A DNA stretch of 64,000 nucleotides from Colius striatus (lineage: Eukaryota > Chordata > Aves > Coliiformes > Coliidae): the NCBI RefSeq assembly GCF_028858725.1, contig NC_084790.1, forward strand, positions 808,501 through 872,500, given 5' to 3'. Below are positions 62,672-64,000 of this stretch, in pieces; position 1 is the stretch's first letter; each line of letters begins with the position of its first letter. The notes below the pieces were generated by a model. The model was not told the origin of the DNA. It saw nothing but the letters and a program-made list of their open reading frames with translations, and did no database searches. The translations under genes were made by a program, and so were the position numbers.

Positions 62672-64000
62672 CTGTTTGAAGACATCAGGACACACATTAA
62701 CCACCAAACCTGGCCAAGCACCTCTGACACCCCCCCAACAAGTCAGGCTGCAGGGACTTGGAGCTGGCTGGGGGCAGAGATGTGTGTGAGGGCAGGAGGG
62801 GCTGCAGAGGGCTCTGGCCAGGCTGGAGCCATGGGCTGAGGGCAGTGGGATGAGGCTGAACAAGGGCAAGGGCTGGGTCCTGCTCTTGGGCCTCACCGAG
62901 CCCAGGCTGGGGCAGAGGGGCTGGGAAGCTGCTGGAGGGAAAGGGCCTGGAGGGGGGTGAACAGGAGGCAGCAGCCTGCCCAGGTGCCCCAGGGGAGGTT
63001 GAGGTTGGAGCTGAGGCAGAACTGTTTCCCTCAGAGGGGTGTCAGCCCCTGTGCCAGGCTGCCCAGGGAGCTGGGGGAGTGCCCAGCCCTGGAGGGATCC
63101 CAAAGGCACAGAGCTGAGGTGCTGAGGGCTGTGGCTCAGTGCTGGGCTGGGCAGGGTGAGCTCAGGGCTGGGACTGCAGCAGCTTCAAGGGCTTTGCCAC
63201 CCAAAGGATTCTGTGATTTGCTGCCCCCTCCATGGGGGCTGTTCCCACCCCTCCATGGGACTGTGCTGGCAGCTGCCCAACATGGGGGTTATCCTGGGAT
63301 TGTAAAACCCCAAGTGATCAGCTCTCTGCCCCTCAACTCACTGGGGGACTCAGAGGGAGAGCACATTCCCTGCAGCAACCACAGACAAGGTCCATGGAGT
63401 GTCTGTGATAGAAGGGGAAGGAGCAGCCCTGCCATGGAAGGGCAGGAGCTTTGCCTGGAGCAGTGGTGCCATCCTTGCTCAGGGATGAAGAGGTCTGAGG
63501 AGAGGCACAGAGCTGACTGGGATGGAACAGAGCCCTCCAGCCTACAGGCAGATGCTCCCAACAGCAGGCCTGGTCAGTACAGGGAAAGAGCAAGGCAGGG
63601 AAGGCAGAGAAACCCTTTGTCAGGAGGGGCTGAGACCCACAGGCTGAGGGAAGCTGTAAGGGCAGTGACAGCACAGCTGCTCACTTCTCTGGCTACAGGA
63701 GCTGAGTGAGGTTCTGGGACAAGGGCCCTGAACTGGAACAAACCACAACACAGCTCAGAGAGAAAGGCAACAGCTTCCTTGGACCCAGAGTACCCCTTCC
63801 AAGGCTGCAGCCCACCTCTCCACAACTCCCTCCTGCTTTCCAAGAGCCTTTTGCTCTAGGTGAGAGACTGAGAGCAGAAGAGGCGTGAGCAGCCTGCAGT
63901 GAGGCCAGGGGCAGCTGGCAGGGCAGTGCCTGGGCAGGCTGGGCTCACCCCTGCAGCAGGAAGGCAGGTTGCTGTGTGAGTCATGTGCAAGCAGGGGGGA
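62672..64000 (-). other. PLEKHM1: PLEKHM1 intron running off the right edge
   Basis: No upstream PLEKHM1 exon (RUN domain, LVVSSPTSP-type linker) is recognisable. A CR1 tail occupies 62940-63220 (+). The rest, 63220-64000, shows nothing I can name. Confidence 0.6.
62940..63220 (+). repeat. CR1 LINE, 5'-truncated 3' tail
   Basis: Contains gtgccaggctgcccagggag and cagcttcaagggctttgcca, and ends aggattctgtgattt. Very similar to the copy at 50160-50480. Confidence 0.85.

Overview
The window is vertebrate nuclear DNA, almost certainly from a bird and probably from a GC-rich microchromosome. Evidence: several 5'-truncated CR1 LINE tails (the dominant avian retroposon), compact genes with many 70-150 bp introns, very high GC, and minisatellites inside many introns. 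Seven protein-coding genes can be read. By gene content the block matches human 17q21.31; placing it on the homologue of chicken chromosome 27 is from memory of synteny, not from the sequence.

Layout. 1-8275: AT-richer intron of GPATCH8 with CR1 tails and a 19-bp minisatellite. 8276-14490: the last two coding exons and 3'UTR of GPATCH8 (+). 15511-22827: a complete, fully open 30-exon ITGA2B (+, thrombocyte integrin alpha-IIb). 23463-30222: FAM171A2 (+, 8 exons). 30994-34242: GRN (progranulin, -, 11 coding exons), tail-to-tail with FAM171A2 and about 100 bp away. 36019-37821: a TMEM98 family gene (-, 6 coding exons). 41514-53325: ARHGAP27 (-, SH3-WW-PH-RhoGAP, 15 coding exons plus an alternative first exon). 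55070-62671: the 3' seven coding exons of PLEKHM1 (-); its RUN-domain exons lie beyond the right edge.

GPATCH8-ITGA2B-FAM171A2-GRN keeps the human order. The next genes (TMEM98-like, ARHGAP27, PLEKHM1) do not follow GRN in human. A breakpoint therefore lies at about 35-36 kb, and it places two lysosome/autophagy genes (GRN, PLEKHM1) about 20 kb apart. The TMEM98 family gene at this position is the most interesting gene-level observation, since human TMEM98 lies elsewhere (17q11.2). It may be a separate paralogue.

The other striking content is repetitive. A 2.8-kb array of about 78 units of 35/36 bp in one ARHGAP27 intron carries a near-identical 601-bp higher-order period. At least a dozen other intronic or intergenic minisatellites are present, each with its own unit. 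FAM171A2 and GRN each carry exactly one surplus base in a C/G-homopolymer-rich coding stretch, which looks like an assembly artefact. I found no RNA genes, CRISPR arrays, retrovirus-like elements or intact LINEs. Exon coordinates were read by eye from splice signals, phase and similarity to family proteins recalled from memory; no alignment was run.
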